DNA of 64,000 nucleotides from Pipra filicauda (lineage: Eukaryota; Chordata; Aves; Passeriformes; Pipridae), in NCBI RefSeq assembly GCF_003945595.2, contig NW_024104673.1, forward strand, positions 186,001 to 250,000, given 5' to 3'. This document shows positions 12,451 to 23,334 of this stretch, piece by piece. The notes beneath the pieces were generated by a model. It saw nothing but the letters and a program-made list of their open reading frames with translations. It did not search any database and was not told where the DNA came from. The translations under genes and the position numbers were made by a program. Position 1 is the stretch's first letter; the number at the start of each line of letters is the position of its first letter.

Positions 12451-13336
12451 GATAAAGAGTTTTCCTACTACACTCCCAGATTTCTAAACCAGGATCTTTC
12501 CCTGGAATGGTCTGAACTCCCTCGGGTTTAGATCCCAACATCCCAAGTTTTGCAGGTGGATCCGAACATCCCCCGAGGAGGAGGAGGAGGAGATCATTCC
12601 TCACCCCCTGGGGGTTGCTGTCTTAATTAATGCCCCCTAATCCCCCGGTGGGACAGATCGACTCCAAACCAGCGCCGTTGTTATTCCTGCGGGACATCCC
12701 TTGGAATAACAGGCTCCCACTGGCATCACCGGGGATTAGGAGGGGGACTTTTCCTCCTCGGGGGGTTGTTTTTTTGCGGACGGGTCGCAGCAAACGCGGG
12801 CTCTGCAGCCACACGTGGCCCCCCCGGAGCATCTCAGAGAGGGCTCTGCAAACCCACCGAGCTGGAAAATATCCCAAACCACCCCGATCCCGGGAGCTCT
12901 GGTTTTAAACCGCACCAGGAGTGGTGTGGGACCGCTCAGGAGGAGAAAGAATGAAAGGTTAAAATGAAAATAAAAGCAAGAAACAGGCAGAGAAACAGGA
13001 GGGGAGTCACCGGTGCTGTAAAGACAATGAACTTGGGGGTCAAACTGCGGATAAAAAACCCAGAGCTCATTGCTAGGAAGGCGTTTTGGGGTTTCTTACC
13101 TTGGAAAAGGACAGAACTTCCAGCGAAATGCATGGATTCTCCATTAAATCCCCCTGCTGAAGGCAAAGGCATCGTCCTCTGCTGCATCACCAAAGCTCCT
13201 CAGCCCTGGGGGCTTTTCCAAGCTGCTAAAACTCCCTGGAAGTTCTTTTCCCTAAAAGTTCTCATCCCTGAACTCCCAAAGCTCTCCCTGGGTTTGACCG
13301 AGGAGCAATTTTGAGCCTCATCACCACCTGACTGGA

Positions 13337-13429
13337 GTACTAAACACCACATAATTAATATGAAACACCACATAATTAATATGAAACACCACATAATTAA
13401 TATGAAACACCACATAATTAATATGAAAC
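13337..13429. repeat. 21-bp minisatellite, four near-perfect copies
   Basis: The unit ACCACATAATTAATATGAA (plus AC) repeats four times without visible change. Confidence 0.95.
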
Positions 13430-14637
13430 CCCTTTTTGGGGGTGCTTCCCAACCCCACCCCGCCCTTGGAACACCCGGAATTCCCTCCTGCAGCAACACC
13501 CGGCACCCCACGGGCGGGGGGGGCTGTCTCAGGTCAGGCTTATATTCCATTTAATGTCCTTTAACTGCTCTCTACCTTCCAACCAAAGAAATTCCACCTC
13601 TGTGGGTGGTTCGATCCAGAGCAAAACTGGGGAGGGAAAAGCCTAAAAGCGATTTTTTTTCCAGCCTGTGTCCAGGACACGTGTGAGAGCCCCGCAGTGG
13701 CATCTCCAAGAGCTGATTCCAGAGAGGATAAACAGTTTTCCTGCTGCACTCCCACGTTTCTGAGCTAAGAGCTTTCTCTGTAGTGCTCTAAACTATCTTT
13801 AGATCTCTTTTTTATCTGCACAGAGCAACATCCGTCGAATTAAACGACAAAAATCCGTCTGAGAGAAAGCAGGAGTTGTTCGGGAAGGAGTCTGGGCTGG
13901 GTGGAACATTTCTGTGGTGCAGCTTTCCAGGTGGATACCCCGGCACATCCCGGAGTTCTCCTGGAAACCACCGCGATCGCCGCACCAGAAAACACCTTTT
14001 TTTTTAAAAAAAAAAATGAAGCTACTGGGAGCCTGAGAGCTGCTTCGCGAGGGGCTGCGAATCCCAAACCATGACAGCGGAGAAGTTCCTTAATTAAGGA
14101 CACATTTTGCACCTTCTGCCAATGGGAAACATCTGCGCTGGAGCTTTTTTTTTTTCCTCCTCGGCAGGAGCAGAGTTGTTGAGAGAGGAGAATTCAAACT
14201 GCCTGCCCGGCTTTAGCCGGGTAACATTTACACAATGGTGATGGCATGTGCTGGAGCTCTCTGCTCGAAATTCGGCATATTTGGGGGAAATACCGCAGAA
14301 AAACGCACTGCCTGGACTTGCAGGCGGTTTGCACGTTCGGATAAAATAACCAAAAAATAAAAAAAAAAATAAAAAGACGTGTTGCAAAGAGGGGAGAAAA
14401 ACCACAACGTGTTTAAAAAGCGACGCCGAGTTTCTGTGCCATCCCACCCCTGCCAAATCCACTCTCAGGGGACGGGAATTAGGAGAAATATCTGGTTTTT
14501 TTTTTCCCTCAGAAAGAAAAAAAAAAAAAAAAGAAGTGAAATCAAACTTTCAGCCCCGGAGCGAGAGAGTTAGAAGTGTTCGAATTAATCAATCTGTCGA
14601 AATACCAGCGAGTTGCGGCTCCAGGGGCTGGATTTAC

Positions 14638-14950
14638 CTGGGAATTAGTGGTCGGCTGTGCTGGGGGGAACCTCTGCCCCGTCCTGCTTCATGGAGTTCT
14701 CCCAGCCGGGCTCAGGGGTCCCCTCTCCGCGCTGGAAAATATCCCGCAGCCAGGGAAAAATGCTGCGAGGAGCTGCCGCTTCCTGGCCAATTTGAGCGGA
14801 GTTACTGGAGCAAACCCCTCCCAAGAGCCGGCCCCTCTCCGGCGGCTCCGGAATCCCGAAATCCTGAAATCCGAGCGCTGGGAGCGGGGAGAGAGCCGGG
14901 ATGAGGGGGCAGAGCCAGGCGGAGCTGCCCGGCAAGAGAGTTGGGAATAT
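14638..14950 (-). promoter_or_regulatory. LOXL2: Candidate LOXL2 non-coding first exon and CpG-rich promoter
   Basis: LOXL2 needs an upstream non-coding exon, because an acceptor lies at 5973. Here the minus strand offers a good donor, CCCAG|GTAAAT (GT at 14637-14636), preceded by about 300 bp of GC- and CpG-rich sequence. No other strong candidate was seen. No reading frame or conserved motif confirms it, so the placement is inference. Confidence 0.35.
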
Positions 14951-14954
14951 TAAT

Positions 14955-15845
14955 ACGAATGTTTGCCCAGGTTCTTCCCGGAGGACAAATATTTAGGATC
15001 ATATCAAGGATTAGGAATATTAATTTTCCCCAGGTTCTTCCCAGAGAACAAATATTCAGGATTATATCAAGGATTAGGAATATTCATGTTTTCCCAGGTT
15101 CTTCCCAGAGGACAAATAATGAGGATTAGGAATATTCATGTTTTCCCAGGTTCTTCCCGGAGAACAAATGTTTAGGATTATACTGAGGATTAGGAATATT
15201 GACGTTTTCCCAGAGAACAAATATTGAGGATTAGGAATATTAACGTTTTCCCAGCATCTTCCTGGAGAACAAATGATGAGGATTAGGAAATCAAATATTG
15301 AGGATTAGGAAAATTAATGGTTTCCCAGGTTCTTCCCAGAGAACAAATATTGAGGATTATACTGAGGATTAGGAATATTAATTTTCCCCAGGTTCTTCCC
15401 AGAGAACAAATATTGAGGATTAGGAATATTGATATTTTCCCAGGATCTTCCTAGAGAACAAATGTTGAGCATTAGGAATATTAAGGTTGCCCCTGATTCT
15501 TCCCAGAGAACAAATATTGAGGATTAGGAATATTAATGTTTTCCCAGGTTCTTCCCAGAGAACAAATGTTGAGGATTAGGAATATTAATGTTTTCCCAGC
15601 GTCTCCCTGGAGAACAAATATTGAGGATCACATTGAGGATTAGAAACAATAATGTTTTCCCAGGTTCTTCCCAGAGAACAAATATTTAGGATTATATCGA
15701 GGATTAGGAAAATTAATGTTTTCCCAGGTTATTACTGGAGAAAAATATTGAGGATTAGGAATATTAATGTTTTCCAAGGTTCTGCCCAGAGAACAAATAT
15801 TGAGGATTAGGAATATTAATGCTTTCCTGGGTTCTTCCCAGAGAA
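14955..15845. repeat. 52-bp minisatellite array
   Basis: Roughly sixteen degenerate copies of a unit with GAGGATTAGGAATATTAATG, CCCAGGTTCTTCCCAGAG and AACAAATATT. Some units carry an extra GATTATACT. The array sits just upstream of the candidate LOXL2 first exon. Confidence 0.95.
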
Positions 15846-16374
15846 CTTCCATTTGCTGTAAGTGTGAGAATAACAGGAGAACAGCAGGTTTGGAATCTCT
15901 GTTACAGAGAAGATCTTGAAATTTTGTCTTCTGACCCAATTTTGCACAATGTTCCCAAAAGGTAACTTTGGAAGGAATATCCCCATTTCTTCCAGTGTAT
16001 TCCTATTTTTCTGGGATTTTCTAGCCTAGCCCAAGGCTGCTGTCTATCAATACCCTTTGGGGTTAGTCCTGCACACCGATCTCACCTTAATTCTGTTAAT
16101 TCTGTTTAAAACCTCCAGGGCTAAATGCACATTTCCAGCAATGCAACCCCAAACCCTGCAAGAACAGGACCCTCAGACTTCTCCCAGCCTTTCCATCACT
16201 TCCCAAACACGATTTCCCCACGCCAGGGAATTCCTGCTTCCTGCTCAGAGCCCAGCTCCATCTTCCCAACCCCTGGAAAAGCAGATTTTGCTCCGAGTTC
16301 CAGCTGCTCCAGCCCTGCTGGGCAGCAATTCCTCACCTTTTCTTGGGAAGGGAGCTTGCACTGGACTGGGCACC

Positions 16375-16590
16375 AGCATTAAAGGGAATGGATTGGATAT
16401 ATGGAGGGAATTCTTCCCTGTGGAGGTGGGGAGGTCTCTGGGATGGAATTCCCAGAGAAGCTGTGGCTGCCCCTGGATCCCTGGAAGTGTCCAAGGCCAG
16501 GTTGGAGCAACCTGGGCTGGTGGAAGGTGTGGAAGGGGCTGGAATGACATTTTAAGGTCTCTTCCCACCCAAACCACTCTGGGCTTCCAG
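16375..16590 (+). mobile_element. CR1 LINE 3' fragment
   Basis: GGATTGGATATATGGAGGGA, AGAAGCTGTGGCTGCCCCTG, TTTTAAGGTCTCTTCCCACC in plus orientation. Confidence 0.85.
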
Positions 16591-17374
16591 GGGGTGGAAC
16601 TGGGTGGGATTTAAAGTCCCTTCCAGCACCAGGAATGCTTGGGAAAGAGGAGAAACCCTGCCCTTGGAAGCAGCATCCTGAGCAGCAGCAGAGGGTGGAT
16701 CCAGCTGGACTCACCTGGCTCAGGGACATCAGGGCAGAAAAGCTTCCCAGAAAAGCTTCCCAGAGCCATCCCAGACTGGCAGGAAGCTGGAAGGAGCTTG
16801 GCCAGGGGAAGGAATGTGTGAGTGTCTGCTGGGCAGGACATGGAGCAACGGGAGAGCCCAGCCCAGGAATGCTGAGCCCAGGACCCGGGTCGGGTGAGGA
16901 TAATGCCAGGGAGGCTTCCAGCTGATGGAAGAGCTCCCTGCTTGCATCAAGTGAAACATTCAGCAGGAATCCAGCAAAGCTCCTCCAGGGAAAACACTGG
17001 ATTCAGGGAATTTGCTGCCCCCTTCATCCTGCAGCTGGTTAAGACCGAGGGAAAAGCGCTTAAGGAAAAACAAAAAATGTGTTTAAAAACTTCTCAAAAT
17101 CGCAGAGAAAAAGCCCCAGAGTGAAAAAGTGCTGCCCAGGCTGGATGGGCACCATGTGACCACGTCAACAGGCAGCCAGGGGAGACACTTGGCAGGTTCC
17201 TTGCCCTGAGCCACAACAGTGGGCACCGATTTTCAGCACCCAGCAACTCCCATGGGGATATTTCCCCCCCAAATCCTTGTACAGCTCCCAGCTCCGGCTG
17301 GATCCGTCTCCTGCCCACACACCCCCCAGGTCACATCCCTTGGATAGGCAGGGAGCTGAACAGGAGCCAGAGTG

Positions 17375-18000
17375 TGCCCAGGGGGACAAGGAGGCCAATG
17401 GATCCTGGCCTGGCTCAGGAACAGGGTGGCCAACAGGGCCAGGGAAGTGATTCTGCCCCTGGACTCAGCGCTGGGGAGGCCACCCCTGGAGTGCTGTGTC
17501 CAGTTCTGGGCCCTCAGCTCAGGAAGGACATGGAGGGGCTGGAGCAGGGCCAGAGAAGGGCAACAAGGCTGGGGAAGGGACTGGAGCACAAGTGCTGGGA
17601 GGAGAGGCTGAGGGAGCTGGGGGGGCTCAGCCTGGAGAAGAGGAGGCTCAGGGGAGACCTCCTCACTCTCTGCAACTCCCTGACAGGAGGGGGGAGCCAG
17701 CTGGGGGTCGGGCTCTTTTCCCAGGCAACCATCAGCAAGACAAGAGGGCTGGGTCTTGAGCTGTGCCAGGGGAGGTTTAGGTTGGAGATTAGGAAGAATT
17801 TCTTTGCAGAGAGGGTGCTCAGCCATTGGAATGGGCTGCCCAGGGAAGGGGTGGATTCTCCATCCCTGGAGGTTTTTAAGCAGAGCCTGGATGTGGCATC
17901 AGTGCCATGGGCTGGGAACCACGGTGGGGTTGGATCAAGGGTTGGACTGGATGATCTTGGAGGTCCCTTCCAACCCAGCTGATTCTGTGACTCTCTGATT
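17375..18000 (+). mobile_element. CR1 LINE, long 3' copy
   Basis: The longest CR1 copy in the window, about 620 bp. It runs from CAATGGATCCTGGCCTGGCT through GTGTCCAGTTCTGGGCCCTC, GAGAAGGGCAACAAGGCTGG and GAATGGGCTGCCCAGGGAAG to the 3' end CAACCCAGCTGATTCTGTGA. It belongs to a different subfamily from the TTTGGGTTGGAAGGGACC copies. Confidence 0.9.
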
Positions 18001-18524
18001 CTTCCCACGTGGTTTCTTCTGCATCTCCCTCGAGGACACACCTTTGCCACGGGGGCAAGTCCTGCCTGGCTCTGCCCCAGGAGTGGCAGTCACGCTCCCT
18101 GCTCCCCAAAATTGGGTACAGCCTGTTTGGTTCCCTCCCCTCCCCTCTCCAATTTGCAGGCCTTTTAACAGGGGAAGGCTCATTGCCTCCCCAAACCTCC
18201 TGTTTGCACCCTGGAGACTCTCTGGAGCCACGGGGCGACCTGACCTTTCAAAATCCTGGAGCAGATCCGCCAAGATCCACAAAAAGATCCATAAAAGCTG
18301 TTCCTGGTGATCCCCCAAGAGCTGCAGGACCCCAGGGCTCTGTAAGAGTGACACTTCTCACACCACTTGGCTCCAGTGGGAAGTTCCTGCAAGGTGGAAA
18401 TGAAGAGCCAGATCCCCAGAGGGTTAAAAAACCCCAGAAATTCTAGAGAAGCAAGTCCGTGGTTCCCTCAAAAAAAGGCAATAAACTGATTTATCCCTGT
18501 TTGATCCTGGTGGGAATTCCTACA

Positions 18525-18885
18525 GCTTAAAATCCTGGAATGGTTTGGGTTGGAAGGGACCTTAAAGCTCATCTAATTCCAGCCCCTGCCATGGGAAGGG
18601 ACACCTGCCACTAGCCCAGGTTGCTCCAACCTGGCCTTGGACACTTCCAGGGATGGGGAATCACATTTCCAGGGATGGGGAATCACATTTCCAGGGATGG
18701 AGAATCACATTTCCAGGGATGGAGAATCACATTCCCAGGGATGGGGAATCACATTTCCAGGGATGGAGAATCACATTTCCAGGGATGGAGAATCACATTT
18801 CCAGGGATGGGGAATCACATTCCCAGGGATGGGGAATCACATTCCCAGGGATGAGGTAGCCACAGTTTCTCTGGGAACCCCCATT
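18525..18885 (-). mobile_element. CR1 LINE 3' fragment with internal minisatellite
   Basis: Reverse CR1 tail starting GGAATGGTTTGGGTTGGAAG. At ACACTTCCAGGGATGGGG it expands into a 22-bp repeat and then resumes with TAGCCACAGTTTCTCTGGGA. Confidence 0.85.
18645..18855. repeat. 22-bp minisatellite inside a CR1
   Basis: Nine to ten copies of AATCACATTTCCAGGGATGG (plus GG). The CCAGGGATGG part comes from the host CR1 sequence. Confidence 0.95.
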
Positions 18886-19667
18886 AACCCCACCTATTGG
18901 AAGGCTCATAACCAAGGTGGGTGAAGTCCTGAATCCCAGAGAAATCCTTGCTGGAGTTGGATTTCTCCATGGCAGCCACAGTCCCTTTTCTACAGCAGCT
19001 TCTCCCTCTCAGTCCCAGGCAGCAAATTCCCAGAGAAATCGCTGAATCTTCCTTGTATTTCCCTCTTCAACACTTCAGGAAAGGGGTGGGGGGTGGGGAG
19101 ATCAGTCAGCACTGAGATCTCCCCACTGGAATGTGAGCTCCTGCTTTTCTTAGAGCAAGGAAAAACCCAGCACGGGGCACTCAACAAGTGCTTCCCATTC
19201 CCTGTGTGGGATTCCTCAGGGATTCCTCAGGGATCCTGGCTGCCCTTGGCCACTGCCTGAAGGTGCTGAAAGGCAAATTCCCCCAGGGAAAGTCCTGACA
19301 AAATGCAGGTGCCACATCCTTCCCTCCATCCAGCCAACATCCTGCTCTCCGTGTCCAAATTCCTGGCAGGTTCCCTGTGCAGCTCAGCCATCCAGGAGAT
19401 GGGCTCAGAACAAGGGAAACTAAGTTTTGCTCCTAAAGATATGAAAAGAGTGGGATTTCTAGGAGGGAAAAGAGGGAGAAAGGCAGCTGGAGGCAGTGAC
19501 AACACTGGGGGAAGGCAGGAAGGGCTAATTCTGCATCAAGCACCAAAAATCTGGGATAGAGGGTGGTATTTTGCCTTATCCTGAGGGATAACAGAGGTCC
19601 TGGAGGTCCCATCCTTTCCCACTAGATGGCAAGAGTCCCCCTCCTAAAGCAGAGCTCGGCCAGGGAT

Positions 19668-19775
19668 CTCAAATATCCATATAAATATCTCAAATATCCA
19701 GAGAAATATCTCAAATATCCATATAAATATCTCAAATATCCAGAGAAATATCTCAAATATCCAGAGAAATATCTG
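19668..19775. repeat. 21-bp minisatellite
   Basis: About five copies of ATCTCAAATATCCAGAGAAA and its variant ATCTCAAATATCCATATAAA. Confidence 0.9.
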
Positions 19776-19799
19776 ATCTGAGAAGGGATCTCATTGATC

Positions 19800-20490
19800 C
19801 ATAGAAATATTTAGAAAGTATTAGAAGTATTTAGAAAGTATTTGGGATCACACAGTATTTGGGAAGGATCACCCAGTATTTAGGAAGTATTTAGGAAGGA
19901 TCACCTGGTATTTAGGAAAGATCACCCAGTGTTTGGGAAGAATCACCCAGTATTTGGGAAGAATTTGGGAATGATCACCCAGTATTTGGGAAGGATTTAG
20001 GAAGAATCACCCAGTATTTAGGAAGGATTTAGGAAGGATCACCCGGTATTTGGGATGGATCACTCAGTATATGGGAAGTATTTAGGAAGGATCACTCAGT
20101 ATATGGGAAGGATCTAGGAAGGATCATCCGGTATTTGGGAATTATTTAGGAAGGATCACCCAGTATTTGGGATGGATCACTCAGTATTTGAGATAGATCA
20201 GCCAATATTTAGGAAGGATCACCAGGTATTTGGGAAGGATTTAGGAAGGATCACTCAGTATATGGGAAGGATCTAGGAAGGATCATCCGGTATTTGGGAA
20301 TTATTTAGGAAGGATCACCCAGTATTTGGGATGGATCACTCAGTATTTGAGATAGATCAGCCAATATTTAGGAAGGATCACCAGGTATTTGGGAAGGATT
20401 TAGGAAGGATCACCCAGTATATGGGAAGGATTTAGGATGGATCACCCACTATTTAGGAAGGATTTAGGAAGGATCACCCAGTATTTAGGA
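19800..20490. repeat. GGATCACCCAGTATTTGGGA satellite-like array
   Basis: More than twenty degenerate copies of GGAAGGATCACCCAGTATTT with spacer changes. Inside it, 20093-20251 and 20252-20410 are successive copies of a 159-bp higher-order unit. Confidence 0.95.
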
Positions 20491-20874
20491 AGACACCACT
20501 AACCCAATCCCAAAAAATTCCCAGCCCCACTTCCTACCAACCCAAAGCCCCTCAGGCCCAGGCAGGTGAGCGAGTCCTTGTCCCCCCCTGTGCAGACACA
20601 GGGAGGGTGCCCAGGGAGCCCCTGCCAGGGCAGGTCCCTGCCCAGCCAGGCTGGGCCAGAGACAGGGCAGGTCCTCCCCGAGCTTCATGCGTTATTTGGC
20701 AGCAACAATGGCCCAAACAATGGCCCAGGACAAGGTGCTCCTGCTCAGAAACACCCTCGAGCCACTGCTGTTCCCAAAGTGCTGCAGGGACTGAAAACCC
20801 TTTGGCTTCCAAGGTGTTCCCAGAGGAGCCACGGCCTCTCCAGCATTCCCTGCCTTTGCCATGGAGCTGCTGTT

Positions 20875-21390
20875 GTCTGGAGTGCTGTGTCCAGTTCTGG
20901 GCCCTCAGCTCAGGAAGGACATGGAGGGGCTGGAGCAGGGCCAGAGAAGGGCAACAAGGCTGGGGAAGGGACTGGAGCACAAGTGCTGTGGGGAGAGGCT
21001 GAGGGAGCTGGGGCTGTTCAGCCTGGAGAAGAGGAGGCTCAGGGGAGACCTCCTCACTCTCTGCAACTCCCTGACAGGAGGGGGGAGCCGGGGGGGGGTT
21101 GGTCTCTTTTCCCAGGCAACCATCAGCAAGACAAGAGGGCTGGGTCTGCAGCTGTGCCAGGGGAGGGTTAGGTTGGAGATTAGGAAGAATTTCTTTGCAG
21201 AGAGGGTGCTCAGCCATTGGAATGGGCTGCCCAGGGAAGGGGGGGATTCTCCATCCCTGGAGGTTTTTAAGCAGAGCCTGGATGTGGCATCAGTGCCATG
21301 GGCTGGGAACCACGGCGGGGTTGGATCAAGGGTTGGACTGGATGATCTCGGAGGTCCCTTCCAACCCAGCTGATTCTGGGATTCCCACCC
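20875..21390 (+). mobile_element. CR1 LINE, long 3' copy
   Basis: Same subfamily as 17375-18000: GTGTCCAGTTCTGGGCCCTC to CAACCCAGCTGATTCTGGGA. Confidence 0.9.
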
Positions 21391-22299
21391 ACCTCTTCCA
21401 TCAGGGGCCGTGTTTGGGTTTATTTGGACATTTCCCCCCCAACCCTCTATCCCAGATTTTTGGTGCTTGATGCAGAATTAGCCCCTCCTGCCTTTAAGAG
21501 CCCGTGGAGCCCAAAAGCTTTGGGGTCGTTCACCTGCCCGTTCCAGGTCACTGGGGTGGGTCAGGGAGCAGGGCCCTGCCCTCCCCTCCCTGTGCTCCCT
21601 GAGTGCCTTAATGGGCCTGGAGAAAGGAGCAGGGACACGGGAGAAGCAGGAGAGAGAAACCAAAACATGTTAATGCACACACAGACACAAACAGATCAAC
21701 ATTCCCATTGTGGGTTGGGAATCCGAGCCCGGGAACGGGCCCCCAGTGAAAACAGGTATTGCTGAGGCTCTGACAGGACTCATGTTTCTCTGGCCAGGGG
21801 TGGGATGGAAAAGCTCCCTTTTTTTGTTTTCCCTCCTTCAGCTGGAGCTGAAAAAAGAGCTGCAAGAATAACACGGGGTTAGTTTTCTCCTCGGGAGATA
21901 TCACCAACTTATTCCTCCTCTTCCAAAGCCCTTGTGCCACCCTACAAAGCCTTGTGTGAGGAGGAGGGGGGGAAAAAAACCCAGAAAACCACCACACACA
22001 GACACTGAAATTCTAATTCTTGGGTTGCCACAACCAGATTTCAAAGGAGGGAAGAGCTGAATTTGCAAACTCGTTTTCCATGGGGTAGTTCAAGCACCCA
22101 AAGCACAGTGGGGTTGGAAATCCAGGGATTTGGGGTTGGCACTTGGCTGAGTGCTGTGAAAATCTGCCTCTCGCTGTGCCTTGAGCCCTTAAAGCAATTA
22201 AAGGCACCCAGGAATCTGTCAAGCTCAATCTGGGAAACACAGCTGTGCACTGGAGTGCCACAAAAAGTGACACTGTGCAAGAAAATATCCACACCCCAA

Positions 22300-23105
22300 A
22301 GGCTCATAGAAATCCCACTTTTAATCAGGGATGAATTTACTTTCAAGTAAAATCAACGGTTTTTAAATAAAATATAAATTAACAGATCAGAGGACTCGGA
22401 AAAAGAAAGACACTGTGCATGAAACGAAAGGTTTTTCCAGTTCTCTTCCCCTTCCTGGAGTCTCTGGGAGATCTCTGCATGATTATGGGAGAGAAATAAA
22501 GGATTAAAAAGCAGTGGCTCGTGCCACCATGAGGATAAAGCTTCCAAGAGAAAGGGGGGAAGTGTCACAATGGAACAAAACTGATTGAAGCAGGTTTTTT
22601 TTTTTGGAAGCACAGCTTTGGGTGCAAGAGGTTTTTCTTCTCCATCACAGGACTGAATCCAGAAGGGAAAAAAAATCAGAGAAAACTGTCCTAAAAGGGG
22701 GTTTTCTTTCTGCTTCTGAAAACCCTGCACTTCCTTTCCTTTGACTGAGGCTCAGGATTGAGAAGTCGAGCGACGCCAATCCCGGAATCCGGAAAAGGAG
22801 ACCCAGGCGGTCCTCGCTCATCCCGGGATTCCTCAGCCTCTCCTGGAGGGGGAGGACTCACATTCACTCTGCTCTCAAGCTTGGGCTCGTCCCACGACAC
22901 ACAAAAGTGCAATAGTCAAATGAAAGTCATTTTTGGCAGGAACTGTCTGCTGAGACCAAGCCACATTTCCCAAACCTCGCCGGGCCTTCGGCTTCTCCAA
23001 TGGTTTCGAGGGACAAAAAAGGGAGGAACCCTGAGGCAAAAATGGCTTTTCTGTGTAACAAGTCCAAGAAAAAAAAACCAAAAAAAATCTCTCCATCCCA
23101 GCATC
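22300..23105 (-). other. ENTPD4: ENTPD4 3' UTR (candidate extent)
   Basis: Sequence after the ENTPD4 stop. On the minus strand ATTAAA occurs at 22325-22320, followed within about 60 nt by a GT-rich run (TTTGGGGTGTGGATATTTTC), which would suit a poly(A) site near 22.3 kb. No perfect AATAAA lies closer. A minus-strand AATAAA at 21424-21419 is an alternative end. Confidence 0.4.
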
Positions 23106-23334
23106 TCACAAGGGCCCTGCCATCTTCTGTGGTGGGAGGCCTTCCTCGATCCAGAGGGAGGGAGAGGAGCCGTTGCGGAGCATCCGCCTGTGGATGCGCC
23201 GGAGCCGGAGCAGGTAGAGCAGGATGGAGAGCAGGACAACCAGGAAACAGGCAAAGAACAGATAGTGATTGTAAACGAAGGAGAAGCTCCTCCAGTGGGA
23301 GTGACTGCCACGGAAGTTTTCTTGCTGGATGTCT
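23106..23334 (-). CDS. ENTPD4: ENTPD4 coding exon 12 (C-terminal membrane helix, stop)
   Basis: Acceptor TTTCCAG|A at 23336-23335. It encodes DIQQENFRGSHSHW, the last transmembrane helix and a basic tail, ending PPQKMAGPL with TGA at 23108-23106. Confidence 0.95.

Larger units (their letters stand above)
5973..14637 (-). other. LOXL2: Probable LOXL2 intron 1
   Basis: Non-coding stretch between the 5' UTR acceptor at 5973 and a candidate first-exon donor at 14637. It holds CR1 copies (9600-9800, 10640-10925, 11705-11985), a 20-bp minisatellite (12317-12450), a 21-bp x4 minisatellite (13337-13429) and CpG-containing sequence from about 12.6 kb rightward. Nothing gene-like was seen between 6.0 and 9.6 kb apart from a short CR1-like trace near 8.94 kb. 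Confidence 0.5.
15846..22299. other. Intergenic region between LOXL2 and ENTPD4
   Basis: No gene was recognised. It contains CR1 copies at 16375-16590, 17375-18000, 18525-18885 and 20875-21390, and satellite-like arrays at 18645-18855, 19668-19775 and 19800-20490. The rest is unremarkable GC-moderate sequence. Confidence 0.6.

Noticed and set aside
13337..13429. Regular 21-bp repeats that superficially look like a CRISPR array
   Set aside because: Units are directly contiguous with no unique spacers, and the genome is vertebrate.
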